From Limnohabitans sp. DM1 (lineage in GTDB: Bacteria > Pseudomonadota > Gammaproteobacteria > Burkholderiales > Burkholderiaceae_C), in the NCBI RefSeq assembly GCF_001269385.1, contig NZ_CXOO01000015.1, forward strand, positions 1-64,000: DNA of 64,000 nucleotides. The letters run 5' to 3'. How positions within the stretch are numbered: position 1 is the first letter of the stretch; every line of letters begins with the position of its first letter. The notes under the pieces are model-generated. The model saw only the letters and a list, made by a program, of their open reading frames with translations. It did not search any database and had not been told where the DNA came from. Shown here one piece after another: positions 52,372 to 61,149 of the stretch. The position numbers and the translations under genes are program-made.

Positions 52372-53301
52372 TCAACCTTCCTCTCGGATCTGGCGTCCGG
52401 TCAATTTCAAGAACAGGTCTTCCAGGTTGGAAGGTCGGTGCAGCGTGCGCAGCGTGGGCCAGGCCTCCAGCGCGTGCATCAGCGCTCGGCTGTCTTGGGT
52501 GTAGAAGAAAACCGTTTCACCGCTGACCTCGACCCGCCCTGCCAGCGCTTTCAGGCCAGCTTCTTGCGCCAGCGCCACTGCGCCTTGACCAAAGACTTCC
52601 ACGACTTCAGGCTCAAGGTGCTGGGCAATCAAATCGCGCGGCTTGCCTTCGGCGATCTTGCGGCCTTGGTCCAGCACCAAAAGTCGGCTGCACAGGCGCT
52701 CGGCCTCGTCCATGAAGTGGGTGGTGAGCAAGATAGATTTGCCTTCTTGCAGCAGCACCTGCAGGCGCTCCCACATCAGGTGCCGCGCCTGCGGGTCCAG
52801 GCCCGTTGTGGGCTCGTCCAGCATCAAGAGCTGCGGGTGGTTGATGAGGGCTCGCGACAGGCTCAAGCGCCGCTTCATGCCGCCCGACAACTCGCCCGGT
52901 TTGGCCTTGGCTTTGTGGCTGAGGGCGCCGAATTCGAGCAGCTGGGGAATGCGCTCGCGGATCACCGCGTCGGGCAGGCCAAAGTAGCGGCCAAAGACCA
53001 AAAGGTTTTCTTCCGCGGTGAAGTCCGGGTCCAGCGTGTCCATTTGCGCCACCACGCCCAAGCGGGCTTTGATGGCCAAGGCGTCACGCGGCATTTGCAG
53101 GCCGTCAAAGTAGGCAATGCTGCCGCTGTCGGGCTGCGACAAGCCCAAGCACATGCGCAGCGTGGTGGTTTTGCCCGCGCCGTTGGGGCCAATCACGCCC
53201 AGGCATTCACCGGGCTCGATGTGGAAAGACAGGTCGTTGACCACCGTGGCGTCGCCGTAGCGCTTGACCAGATGTTCGACCGAAAGCAAAGGGATGTTCA
53301 T
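52372..53301 (-). CDS. ABC exporter ATPase (NodI-like)
   Basis: A 309-residue ATPase. Walker A is GPNGAGKTT, the signature is ELSGGMKRRLSLSRALI, and Walker B LLMLDEPTTGLDPQAR is followed by ILLTTHFMDEAERL. VEHLVKRYGDATVVNDLSFH at the start is the NodI/DrrA pattern. The C-terminal extension of about 80 residues (EVFGQGAVALAQEAGLKAL and so on) is also a NodI trait. It is the first gene of a two-gene operon. Confidence 0.9.
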   Translation of the reverse strand: MNIPLLSVEHLVKRYGDATVVNDLSFHIEPGECLGVIGPNGAGKTTTLRMCLGLSQPDSGSIAYFDGLQMPRDALAIKARLGVVAQMDTLDPDFTAEENLLVFGRYFGLPDAVIRERIPQLLEFGALSHKAKAKPGELSGGMKRRLSLSRALINHPQLLMLDEPTTGLDPQARHLMWERLQVLLQEGKSILLTTHFMDEAERLCSRLLVLDQGRKIAEGKPRDLIAQHLEPEVVEVFGQGAVALAQEAGLKALAGRVEVSGETVFFYTQDSRALMHALEAWPTLRTLHRPSNLEDLFLKLTGRQIREEG

Positions 53302-53341
53302 GCCCCGGATTGTGCCTGTGCCAGCAGCGTTGGTGCTGAAG

Positions 53342-53407
53342 GTGCCGACCTACGGGGAAGTCCTCGCACGGCCAGCTGTAGGTCGGCGGTCAAAGACCCC
53401 GACGTGG
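53342..53407. repeat. REP-like inverted pair
   Basis: A partial left unit (GTGCCGACCTAC) and a full right unit (GTAGGTCGGCGGTCAAAGACC then CCGACGTGG) in opposite orientation, just upstream of the NodI-like gene start. Confidence 0.65.
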
Positions 53408-53451
53408 TGGGTTACCCCGTCAAACCCACCAGATCGCTCAAGCACAACAGC

Positions 53452-53547
53452 GTCGGACTCTTAGAGTGCCGACCTACTGGGTCAAAGGCATTTTTTGCGG
53501 CACGAATCTACCCAAGCCGCAGGTCGGCAGCTTCTGCCCCGACATGG
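53452..53547. repeat. REP-like inverted pair
   Basis: Left unit GTCGGACTCTTAGAGTGCC then GACCTAC at 53452-53477 and right unit GCAGGTCGGCAGCTTCTGCC then CCGACATGG at 53519-53547, in opposite orientation. It lies immediately upstream of psd, next to another pair 45 bases away, so four units cluster here. Confidence 0.65.
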
Positions 53548-53618
53548 ACCTGTGCCAGAGCCCCTTCGGCTGCCCGATAAAATCAGGGCCTTCTCTTGAA
53601 CCGCCCCCGCGGCCTCTT

Positions 53619-54476
53619 ATGTCCAGCTCCTTTTCTGATCGCCTGGCAGTTTTGCCGCAATACATGATTCCAAAACAAGCCCTGACCGCCTTTGCAGGCT
53701 GGGTGGCGGGCAGCCAATGGGGCGGCGCGACCACCGGGATCATCAACTGGTTCGTCAAGCGCTACAACGTGAACATGAGCGAAGCGGCCAACCCGGACAC
53801 GGCCAGCTACAAGAGCTTCAACGAATTCTTCACCCGCCCCTTGCGCGGCGATGCGCGTCCGTTGGCTGCGGCTGATTTTGTGAGCCCGGTGGACGGCGCC
53901 ATCAGCCAGTGCGGCCCGATTTCTGGCGACCAAGTCTTCCAGGCCAAGGGCCACCGCTACAGCACACGCGCCTTGGTGGGCGGCGACTCCGCATTGGCCG
54001 CGCAGTTTCAAGACGGCGAATTTGCCACGCTCTACCTGAGCCCACGCGACTACCACCGCATCCACATGCCTTGCGCGGGGCAGCTCACGCGCATGATTTA
54101 CGTGCCGGGCGATTTGTTCTCGGTGAACCCGACCACCGCACGCGGCGTGCCGGGGCTGTTTGCACGCAACGAACGCGTGGTGTGTGTTTTTGACGGCGAG
54201 CACGGCCCGTTTGTGATGGTGCTGGTGGGCGCCACCATTGTGGGCAGCATGGCCACCGTGTGGCACGGCGTGGTCAACCCGCCGCGTCCGGGCACGGTAC
54301 GCGAGTGGACCTACGAGATGGGCAACATCGCCCTGGCGCAAGGCGAAGAGATGGGCCGCTTCTTGCTCGGCTCCACCGTGGTGATGCTGTTCCCCCAAGG
54401 CGTGATGCAGTTCAACAAGGACTGGACACCGGCCCGCCCAATCTGCATGGGCGAGTCGATGGGGAGCTTGGGCTAA
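53619..54476 (+). CDS. psd: Phosphatidylserine decarboxylase proenzyme
   Basis: A 285-residue precursor that makes phosphatidylethanolamine in the inner membrane. It cleaves itself at LGST (in [14 protein letters not shown] near the C-terminus) to form the pyruvoyl cofactor on Ser. The catalytic Asp and His regions are [14 protein letters not shown] and [18 protein letters not shown]. The N-terminal [20 protein letters not shown] is the typical proteobacterial start, and the longer frame upstream runs into REP repeats. Single-copy essential gene in most relatives. Confidence 0.93.
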   Translation: MSSSFSDRLAVLPQYMIPKQALTAFAGWVAGSQWGGATTGIINWFVKRYNVNMSEAANPDTASYKSFNEFFTRPLRGDARPLAAADFVSPVDGAISQCGPISGDQVFQAKGHRYSTRALVGGDSALAAQFQDGEFATLYLSPRDYHRIHMPCAGQLTRMIYVPGDLFSVNPTTARGVPGLFARNERVVCVFDGEHGPFVMVLVGATIVGSMATVWHGVVNPPRPGTVREWTYEMGNIALAQGEEMGRFLLGSTVVMLFPQGVMQFNKDWTPARPICMGESMGSLG

Positions 54477-54505
54477 TTTGCGCTTCAGCCTTCTGCCGGA
54501 GAAAT

Positions 54506-54583
54506 TGTCGGACTCTTCGAGTACCGACCTACGAAGTCACACCCTCGGCAACCCCCGTAGGTCGTCGTTCGAAGACCCCCGAC
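54506..54583. repeat. REP-like inverted pair
   Basis: Left unit TGTCGGACTCTTCGAGTACC then GACCTACG and right unit GTAGGTCGTCGTTCGAAGACC then CCCGAC, in opposite orientation. It sits exactly between the convergent ends of psd and the uracil-DNA glycosylase gene and could act as a terminator or block RNA decay. Confidence 0.65.
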
Positions 54584-54590
54584 GAGAGCT

Positions 54591-55520
54591 TCAGCCTTTG
54601 ACCACCTTGAGCGCCAGCACCAGATCGGCCCAGGCTTTGGCTTTGTCGGCGGGGTTGCGCAGCAAATAGCTGGGGTGGTAGGTCACCACCACCGGTACGC
54701 CCTGGCAGTCGTGCACCTGGCCGCGCAGTTTGCCCAGGGGTTCGTTGCTTTGCAGCAGGGATTGCACGGCAAAACGGCCCATGGCCAGGATCACTTTGGG
54801 TTTGACCAGGGCGACCTGACGCATCAGATAGGGGGCACAGGTGACCACTTCGGCGGGTGTCGGGTTGCGGGGGATGGCGGGGCGACACTTGAGGGCGTTC
54901 GCGATGTAGACGCCAGACCCGCTCTCGTCCTGCCGGTTGAGACCCACTGCTTTGAGCATGTTGTCGAGCAATTGTCCCGACTGGCCGACGAAGGGCTTGC
55001 CTTGCGCGTCTTCCTCTTCGTCCGGGGCTTCGCCCACCACCATCCAGTCGGCCTGAACATGGCCCATGCCAAAGACGGTGTTCTTGCGTTCCGTACACAA
55101 GGGGCAGGCCTGGCAGGTCGCCACGGTGGCTTGCAGGGACGCCCAGTCCATGCGGTCAACGCCTTCTGCCAAGGGCTGGGCCTGCGCTGCAGCAGGTAAC
55201 GCAGGCGCTGTCGTGGCCGGGGCTGCAGCAGGTACAGGCCTGCTGTGTGCCGCTTTTGCCGCCACCTCGGGTGCTGACGTAGACGTCATGGCGGGGTCCG
55301 GTGCCGAAGTCCTTGCAGCAGCAGATGGTGCAAGCCGTGCATCACTCTGTAATGCAGTTGCCTTGGCACCGCTCTGGGGTGCCATCTCAGCCGGCACCGT
55401 GTCAGCGGCTGGCCTGGACAACTCGGTCGCCTTGGGCCACCAGACGCGCACCCCCATCTCGGCCAGCATGGCGCGTTGGCGGTCGTCCAGGTCAAATCGG
55501 GTGGGGTCGGTCATGTCCAT
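54591..55520 (-). CDS. Family 4 uracil-DNA glycosylase with N-terminal Ala-rich extension
   Basis: A 309-residue DNA repair enzyme removing uracil. The catalytic core (about 120-309) has cysteines typical of the family-4 Fe-S cluster (TCQACPLC, ALKCRP, VVTCAP), motif 1 GEAPDEEEDAQGKPFVGQSG and motif 2 VVTYHPSYLLRNP. The N-terminal 20 residues (RFDLDDRQRAMLAEMGVRVW) look like a separate small helix, joined to the core by about 90 residues of Ala/Pro/Thr-rich linker, longer than the core needs. Starts at 55529 or 55514 are also possible. It precedes no clear partner; rimI lies 66 bases upstream on the same strand. Confidence 0.87.
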   Translation of the reverse strand: MDMTDPTRFDLDDRQRAMLAEMGVRVWWPKATELSRPAADTVPAEMAPQSGAKATALQSDARLAPSAAARTSAPDPAMTSTSAPEVAAKAAHSRPVPAAAPATTAPALPAAAQAQPLAEGVDRMDWASLQATVATCQACPLCTERKNTVFGMGHVQADWMVVGEAPDEEEDAQGKPFVGQSGQLLDNMLKAVGLNRQDESGSGVYIANALKCRPAIPRNPTPAEVVTCAPYLMRQVALVKPKVILAMGRFAVQSLLQSNEPLGKLRGQVHDCQGVPVVVTYHPSYLLRNPADKAKAWADLVLALKVVKG

Positions 55521-55586
55521 TCGTCTCAAAATTCATGCGCAGCGGGTCTGGCGGTCAAGTGCAAGTGCAAAAGCGGCAGGTGCCCT

Positions 55587-56102
55587 TCACAGCGGCAGAC
55601 TCATCACCACGGCGTGTTCGCGCTGCTGGCGGTCCAGGGGATAGTAATCCTTGCGCAGGCCGACGCGGCGAAAACCGTAGCGCTCATAAACGTGCAGGGC
55701 ACGGGCGTTGCTCTGGCGCACTTCGAGCCACAGCACTTTGGCGCCTTGGCTGCGCGACCACAGCGACAAGGCGTCCAGCATCATGTGGCCCCAACCTTGC
55801 CCTTGCCGGGCCGGTGCCACGGTGATGTTGAGCAGGTGCATTTCTTCCACGCCGTGCATGGCCAAAAAGTAACCCAGCAATTCGCCTTCGAACCACAGGC
55901 ACTGGGCGTCAAACAGCGGATTGAGCGAATCCCGAAAATTGCCCCGCGACCAGGGGTGGCTGTAGGCAGCTTGCTCGATGGCCAGCACGGCGTCCAGATC
56001 GTCGTGCGTCATGGTCCGCAAGGTGACCGCGTTGCGCATGGCCTCGCACGGCGGCTGCTGAGGCTGAAGTGGCGAGTGCGGTTGTCCCATGTTCACGCTC
56101 AT
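55587..56102 (-). CDS. rimI: Ribosomal protein bS18 N-acetyltransferase
   Basis: A 171-residue GNAT acetyltransferase. The region LRTMTHDDLDAVLAIEQAAY, SHPWSRGNFRDSL, the acetyl-CoA loop VAPARQGQGWGHMMLDALSL, LEVRQSNARALHVYERYGF and GLRKDYYPLDRQQREHAVVM match RimI closely. The start MSVNMGQPHSP overlaps the tsaB stop by 4 bases (ATGA), the usual tsaB-rimI arrangement. The longer frame upstream is Gly/Pro/Arg-rich and not real. Confidence 0.92.
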   Translation of the reverse strand: MSVNMGQPHSPLQPQQPPCEAMRNAVTLRTMTHDDLDAVLAIEQAAYSHPWSRGNFRDSLNPLFDAQCLWFEGELLGYFLAMHGVEEMHLLNITVAPARQGQGWGHMMLDALSLWSRSQGAKVLWLEVRQSNARALHVYERYGFRRVGLRKDYYPLDRQQREHAVVMSLPL

Positions 56103-56899
56103 GGGTTGGCTGCGGCGCGGGTGGCAGCAAGAGCTTGGGCCTGGGCCTGGGCCAGGGCCTGGGCCTTCAGGGCTTCGCGCTCGGCGGTGGTGTTGGCGAC
56201 TTTGTCGCGGATGTACAACGGCATGGCCTGATCGGCAGGCACGGCCAAGCCCTGCGCCCACAAGGCGGGCGCCAGTCGCAACAAGGCCGAAGCGGTGGGC
56301 AAGGCCACGCAATGCGGCCCTTGCGGCAAGCGTTCGCCATAAGCGGCAAACGCATTGCCTGCCAACAAAACAGGCTTGTCCTGCGGGCTGTGAATTTTTT
56401 CGGGGGCGCTGACCTGCAAAGCAGAGACTTCTTGCCAGTTGCCCTGAACTGGCCCATTCCCCTCAGACAAGAGCTGCCAACGGTAGGCCGCGCTGTAGAC
56501 CTCGTCCATGCGCGCATCGAGCAAGGCCAGCACCGTCAGCGGCGCATCGCTCTGAATATGCCCGGCCTGGCATTGCTCGAACCGGGCTTCTTCGGCCACG
56601 GCCAGCAAGGTGTCCACTGGCAGCACCGGAATGTCGGCACCAAACGCCAGGCCTTGCGCCACCGCGCAAGCCGTGCGCAAACCGGTGAAGGAACCCGGCC
56701 CCCGACCAAACACCACGGCGTCCAGTTGCGGCAAGGTCAGACCGGCCTCGGCCAGCATGGCCAGCACTGCGGGAATCAGTCCACTGGACGCCTGTGCGCC
56801 ACCGGGCAAGGTTTGCGTCCAGACCTGATCACCCCGGGCCACGCCCAAAGACAGCACATCGGTGCTGGTGTCAAAGGCCAGCCAGTTGTGCGCGCTCAT
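56099..56899 (-). CDS. tsaB: tRNA N6-threonylcarbamoyladenosine complex subunit TsaB
   Basis: A 266-residue inactive paralogue of TsaD that partners it in making t6A at tRNA position 37. The start MSAHNWLAFDTSTDVLSLGV, then AVVFGRGPGSFTGLRTACAV and ALLDARMDEVYSAAY are TsaB hallmarks. The C-terminal tail (residues ~243-266) is a Gln/Ala run coded by hexamer repeats (GGGCCT-like), which can vary in number without changing frame. Its ATG overlaps the transporter stop upstream by 4 bases. tsaC for the same pathway is at the end of the window. Confidence 0.93.
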   Translation of the reverse strand: MSAHNWLAFDTSTDVLSLGVARGDQVWTQTLPGGAQASSGLIPAVLAMLAEAGLTLPQLDAVVFGRGPGSFTGLRTACAVAQGLAFGADIPVLPVDTLLAVAEEARFEQCQAGHIQSDAPLTVLALLDARMDEVYSAAYRWQLLSEGNGPVQGNWQEVSALQVSAPEKIHSPQDKPVLLAGNAFAAYGERLPQGPHCVALPTASALLRLAPALWAQGLAVPADQAMPLYIRDKVANTTAEREALKAQALAQAQAQALAATRAAANP

Positions 56900-57855
56900 G
56901 GTTTGGCGCCCCCCGCAGGCTTGGCCTGGCGCACACCAAACAAGATGCCACCGGTCACCAGCGCCAGCCCGGCCAGCAAGTTCCAATGCATGGGCTCGCC
57001 CAACAACCAGACCGCGCCCATGGCCGACAGACCCGGCACCAGGGCGGTGATCATGGTCGAGCGCACGGGCCCGTAGTGGCGCACCATCTGCGTGAAGGTG
57101 ATGCCCGAAATCACCACCGAGCCGCCGCCCTGGAAAGCGGCCTGAAAAAGGAACTCGGTCCACGGGGCCTGATGCAGATGTGTGGGCAAGACACCCAGGG
57201 CAATCAGGGCCAGGTAAAGCGGCACAAAGCCCACGAAGGCAAACGCCGTGATCGCCATGGTGGCACGCACTGCGTCCAGGCCGTAACGGCGCACGGTGAC
57301 GCTGTAACCCGACCAACACAAGGCCGCCGTCATGAAGAGCAGATCACCTTTCCAGACCTCGCCGCCTTCAAAGGCCTTGAGCAGGCTGACCCCACCCACC
57401 AGCAAATCGCCCAGCACAATGAGCCCCAGGCCCACGGCGCGCGAAGATGACACTTTTTCACGCAGCACCAGCCAGGCCAGCAAAGTGGTCCACAGCGGCA
57501 AGCTGCCCGGCATCAAGACAGAAGCATGGGCTGCTGGCGCAAAAAAGAAGCCGCTGTAGGCCAGCACCGCATAGAGCAAGCCCCCCAGCAACCCGGCCTG
57601 CACCGTGGGCGCCAGCGGCAAGGGCGACAGCCCCAAAAGCGAGCCGACCTTCTCGCCCCGCTGACGGGCAGGCCGCATCAGCCACCAGGCCCAGGGCAAG
57701 AGCACGCAGCTGGCCCCCAGAATGCGGGCCAGCGCAATGTCCAGAGGGAGCAGCCCCCGCGAAGCCGAGGCGCGGGCAATGACAATGAAGCCAGTCCAGA
57801 TGAGCACCGTGATGACCGCCGAGACCAGGCCCACGGTTTTTGAAGAAAATCGCAT
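56896..57855 (-). CDS. DMT-superfamily transporter (EamA)
   Basis: A 319-residue inner-membrane protein with ten hydrophobic segments and two EamA repeats (GLLYAVLAYSGFFFAPAAHA in the first, FQGGGSVVISGITFTQMVRH in the second). Substrate unknown. Its stop overlaps the tsaB ATG, so tsaB and rimI are probably translated from the same transcript. It is preceded by a REP pair. Confidence 0.87.
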   Translation of the reverse strand: MRFSSKTVGLVSAVITVLIWTGFIVIARASASRGLLPLDIALARILGASCVLLPWAWWLMRPARQRGEKVGSLLGLSPLPLAPTVQAGLLGGLLYAVLAYSGFFFAPAAHASVLMPGSLPLWTTLLAWLVLREKVSSSRAVGLGLIVLGDLLVGGVSLLKAFEGGEVWKGDLLFMTAALCWSGYSVTVRRYGLDAVRATMAITAFAFVGFVPLYLALIALGVLPTHLHQAPWTEFLFQAAFQGGGSVVISGITFTQMVRHYGPVRSTMITALVPGLSAMGAVWLLGEPMHWNLLAGLALVTGGILFGVRQAKPAGGAKP

Positions 57856-57898
57856 GGGCGCAATGATACGTGGCTGGCCTGCTGCCTCATCGGCCCAA

Positions 57899-57967
57899 CG
57901 TCGGACTCTTCGAGTGCCGACCTACGAGTCCTTGCCGCAGGTCGGCGGTCGAAGACCCCGACATGGG
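57899..57967. repeat. REP-like inverted pair (best-preserved)
   Basis: Left unit CGTCGGACTCTTCGAGTGCC then GACCTACG at 57899-57926 and right unit GCAGGTCGGCGGTCGAAGACC then CCGACATGGG at 57937-57967. They are in opposite orientation with 10 bases between, and this copy is the clearest model for the family. It lies in the divergent gap between the DMT transporter and dacB, so here it cannot be a transcription terminator for either. Confidence 0.7.
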
Positions 57968-58013
57968 ACCTGAGCCGAAGCCCACATCGCCCGCAGACCG
58001 CTAGACTTGGGCG

Positions 58014-59627
58014 ATGTTGTTTTGTCTCTCCGCTCATCCCCACGCACGCAAGCCAACACCCCGACCCCACTGGAAGCCTGTGCGCGCTGCGTGGCTGGCC
58101 CTAGGGCTGAGCTTGTGCGCGCCTTGGACGCCTGCTGCACAGGAAACGTCACCAATCCCAAGCCGCACACATCGCAGCGCAGCGCCCCACCACCTGCCCC
58201 CAGCCGTTTTGCAGGCTCTGCGCCAGGCCCAGGTGCCGCCTTCGGCCATCAGCGTGCAAGTCAGTCCCGTGCCTGCATCACAGCCGATGCCTGACGCCGC
58301 CCCTGAGCTGCCCCGCTTGACCCACCGCGCTGCTGAGACCATGAACCCGGCATCGGTCATGAAGCTGATCACCACCTATGCGGGTTTGTCGCTGCTGGGG
58401 CCGCAATACATCTGGCGCAACCGCGTCTATACAGACGGGCCGGTGCTAGCCGGTGTGTTGCACGGCAACCTGATCTTGCGCGGCAGTGGCGACCCCAAAC
58501 TGGTGGTCGAGCGCTTGCAGGACTGGATGGCCCAGATCAACGCCGCCGGAGTGCGCGAGGTGCGCGGCGACATCCTGCTGGACCGTAGCGTGTTTGACGT
58601 CAGCCCGCGCAGCGAGCCCTTTGACGACGAGCCGCTGCGCCCCTACAACGTGAGCCCTGATGGCTTGCTGCTGAACTTCAAGGCCGTGATTTACACCTTC
58701 AGCCCGGATGTGGCCGCAGGCCTGGCGCGTGTGCGCTACGAGCCGCCGCTGGCTGGCTTTGAAGTCCCTCAGGAATTGCCTTTGCGCACAGGCCCTTGCA
58801 ACGACTGGCGCCGCCAACTGCAGGCCGACTTCAGCCAGTCGCAAGCGGCGCGGTTTGCGGGCACTTACCCCGCCAGCTGCGGCGAACGGGCCTGGCCCGT
58901 GGCCTTTGCAGCGCCAGAAGCCTATGCCCCTCAACTGATTCGCGCCCTGTGGCTGGCCTCTGGTGGACGCCTGACGGGCCAAGTGCGCGATGGCACGGTG
59001 CCCGCACGGGCGCGCTTGCTGCTGGAGGCACCTTCACTGCCGCTGGCCGAGGTGATGGCCGACATCAACAAGTTGTCCAACAACGTGATGGCGCAGCAGT
59101 TGTTTTTGACGCTTTCGAGCGATCTGGGCGCCCCGGGCCGGTTTGAGGCTTCGCGTTTGCGTGTGCTGCGCTGGTGGCGATCGGAGTTTGCGGGGCTGCC
59201 AGAGCCCGTGCTGGACAACGGCTCGGGCCTGTCGCGCATCGAGCGCAGCAACGCCCAAGCGCTCACGGCCTTGCTGCACGCGGCCAGCGCCAGCCCGCAT
59301 GCCCACGCGTTTCAAAACTCCCTGGCCATTGCGGGTGTGGATGGCACGGCGGCGCGCTTGCGTGAACGCCAGCCGAATTCGCCCGTGATCGGGCAGGCCT
59401 GGCTCAAAACCGGTTCCTTGCGTGATGTGGCATCGGTCGCCGGGTATGTGCAGGGCCAAAGCGGCCAGCGCTACAGCGTGGTCGCCATCATCAACCACCC
59501 CAACGCCAACCAGGCCCGCCCGGCGCTGGACGCCCTGCTGGAATGGGCGGTACGTGACACAAACAACCCAGCCAGCCCCACCAACACGCCCTCCAGACCA
59601 CAGCGCCAAGCGACAATCAGGCCATGA
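58014..59627 (+). CDS. dacB: D-alanyl-D-alanine carboxypeptidase/endopeptidase (PBP4, DacB)
   Basis: A 537-residue periplasmic class C penicillin-binding protein (peptidase S13) that trims peptidoglycan crosslinks. The nucleophile Ser114 is in NPASVMKLIT (SxxK), the second motif is SNN in INKLSNNVMAQQL, and the third is KTG in AWLKTGSLRDV. A long inserted domain (about 160-330) lies between motifs one and two, as in PBP4. The signal sequence is WLALGLSLCAPWTPAAQ. The final 4 bases overlap the SemiSWEET start. Confidence 0.92.
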   Translation: MLFCLSAHPHARKPTPRPHWKPVRAAWLALGLSLCAPWTPAAQETSPIPSRTHRSAAPHHLPPAVLQALRQAQVPPSAISVQVSPVPASQPMPDAAPELPRLTHRAAETMNPASVMKLITTYAGLSLLGPQYIWRNRVYTDGPVLAGVLHGNLILRGSGDPKLVVERLQDWMAQINAAGVREVRGDILLDRSVFDVSPRSEPFDDEPLRPYNVSPDGLLLNFKAVIYTFSPDVAAGLARVRYEPPLAGFEVPQELPLRTGPCNDWRRQLQADFSQSQAARFAGTYPASCGERAWPVAFAAPEAYAPQLIRALWLASGGRLTGQVRDGTVPARARLLLEAPSLPLAEVMADINKLSNNVMAQQLFLTLSSDLGAPGRFEASRLRVLRWWRSEFAGLPEPVLDNGSGLSRIERSNAQALTALLHAASASPHAHAFQNSLAIAGVDGTAARLRERQPNSPVIGQAWLKTGSLRDVASVAGYVQGQSGQRYSVVAIINHPNANQARPALDALLEWAVRDTNNPASPTNTPSRPQRQATIRP

Positions 59628-59878
59628 ACCTGATTGACTGGGTCGGCTCTCTGGCCGCCATCCTGACCACCGCCAGCTTTGTGCCCCAGGCCTGGCACAC
59701 CTTCCGCACTCGCGACGTGAGCGGCATCTCCTTGGGTATGTACAGCCTGTTCACCGTGGGCGTGGCCCTGTGGCTGGTGTACGGCGTGCTCATGATGGCC
59801 TGGCCCATCATCATCGCCAACGTCATCACCACCAGCCTGGCGCTGATGATTTTGGTGATGAAAAAAAGCTACAAATAG
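59624..59878 (+). CDS. SemiSWEET sugar transporter (PQ-loop)
   Basis: An 84-residue protein with three hydrophobic helices and the PQ motif in LTTASFVPQAWHTFRTRDVS, followed by GISLGMYSLFTVGVALWLVY and NVITTSLALMILVMKK. SemiSWEETs form homodimers that move sugars through the membrane by facilitated diffusion. The Asn in the third helix that lines the sugar pocket appears as IIIANVITT. Its ATG overlaps the dacB stop (ATGA), so it is translated with a cell-wall enzyme. Confidence 0.9.
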   Translation: MNLIDWVGSLAAILTTASFVPQAWHTFRTRDVSGISLGMYSLFTVGVALWLVYGVLMMAWPIIIANVITTSLALMILVMKKSYK

Positions 59879-59998
59879 TTTTCATTGTCAATATACAAAG
59901 AGTCTGTTGGTATATATACCAATGCGATAAGCGGCCATCCCTCCTACGATGACAAAAAAGAACAACCGTTCTTTTTTTGAAACAACAGGAGTTAAACG
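59879..59998. promoter_or_regulatory. AT-rich control region with a perfect 16-bp palindrome and a hairpin
   Basis: TTGGTATATATACCAA at 59907-59922 is a perfect palindrome and looks like an operator for a dimeric regulator. At 59954-59977 a stem with arms AAAAAAGAAC / GTTCTTTTTT and loop AACC ends in a U-run, so it can terminate transcripts from the SemiSWEET gene or act as an attenuator for the lipase gene, whose ribosome site ACAGGAG follows 10 bases later. Confidence 0.55.
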
Positions 59999-61129
59999 AT
60001 GCATCAATTCAAACGATACGGCCTGGTAGCAGGGCTGGCGGCCGTGCTGGCATGGGGGCTGGCAGGCTGCGGCGGCAATGACAGCCTGCCCCCCAAAACC
60101 ACGATCAGCAAGGTGTATGTGATGGGCGACAGCCTGGCCGATGTGGGGACGTTCGGCGTGAAGTTCACGGTGATGGACCCTACAGAGCCCAAAAACTCCC
60201 AGGTCTGGCCGCAAATCGTGGCCAATCATTTTGGTTTGGATGGCTCCAAGCAGTGCAACTTTTTCGCTTACGACGGCACCACATTCATCGCCAACCCCAC
60301 GCCCGGCTGCACCAACTACGCCATTGGCGGCGGCAGGATCGTGGTCGACAAATTGAAAGGCGGCGCATCTAACCCCCAAACAGTTGGTTCGCAGCTGGCA
60401 ATGCAGGCGTCGGCAGGCAACTATCTGGCCACCGATCTTCTGCTGATTGATGGCGGCGGAAACGATGCAGCAGATCTCGTCAAGTCTTATCTGGGCGCAC
60501 CAGACGCCATGCCTTTGCGTGCCTTTTTGCTACAGCAACTCGATGCGAGTGTGGTAGATCCGTTGTTGAGTCAAGGTGCAACTGGAGCCGCCCAAGCGGC
60601 CGGCATCTACATGACCCAACTGGCCAACACCTTCTACACGGCCATCGACACCCAGGCATTGGGCAAAGGCGCGACCAAGGTAGCAGTCCTCAACGTTCCC
60701 GACATCACCTTGACACCGGATTTCAAGGACGTTATCAAAACCGTCAAAACGGCCCAAGGCGAAGCCGCCAGCCTGCAATTGAAAGCAGCGATTCAGCAAT
60801 GGATTGGTGCATTCAATGCGCAACTGAAAAGCAAAGTGAATGGCAACAGCAAGATTGCTTTGGTCGACTTCTACGCCGACTTCACAGACGAAATCAGCAA
60901 CCCCGGCCCCTATGGCCTGAGTGACGTGACTTCACCCGTTTGCACGGAAACCGTTGGACCTCTCGGCAACTTTCCGTGCCTGAGCACCACACTGGATGCA
61001 ATGAAAGACAAAACCCCAGGCTGGTGGAAAAAGTACGCCTTCTCAGACGGCTTCCACCCCACCCCTTATGGCCACACCTTGTTGGCTGCATCCGTCTCCC
61101 GCGCCTTGGCCCGTGCGGGTTGGCTCTGA
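59999..61129 (+). CDS. SGNH/GDSL lipase-esterase lipoprotein
   Basis: A 376-residue lipoprotein predicted to be anchored by Cys24 (lipobox LAGC, residues 21-24, then GGND). The hydrolase has the block I motif VYVMGDSLADVG with nucleophile Ser45, the block III-like GGGNDAADL and the C-terminal Asp350/His353 pair in FSDGFHPTPYGH. This is the autotransporter-type esterase catalytic domain without the beta-barrel. It probably cleaves esters of lipids or polymers in the envelope. It is 20 bases upstream of the OmpW gene, so the two likely share a transcript. Confidence 0.87.
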   Translation: MHQFKRYGLVAGLAAVLAWGLAGCGGNDSLPPKTTISKVYVMGDSLADVGTFGVKFTVMDPTEPKNSQVWPQIVANHFGLDGSKQCNFFAYDGTTFIANPTPGCTNYAIGGGRIVVDKLKGGASNPQTVGSQLAMQASAGNYLATDLLLIDGGGNDAADLVKSYLGAPDAMPLRAFLLQQLDASVVDPLLSQGATGAAQAAGIYMTQLANTFYTAIDTQALGKGATKVAVLNVPDITLTPDFKDVIKTVKTAQGEAASLQLKAAIQQWIGAFNAQLKSKVNGNSKIALVDFYADFTDEISNPGPYGLSDVTSPVCTETVGPLGNFPCLSTTLDAMKDKTPGWWKKYAFSDGFHPTPYGHTLLAASVSRALARAGWL

Positions 61130-61149
61130 CATCAACACAGGAGCAATCC

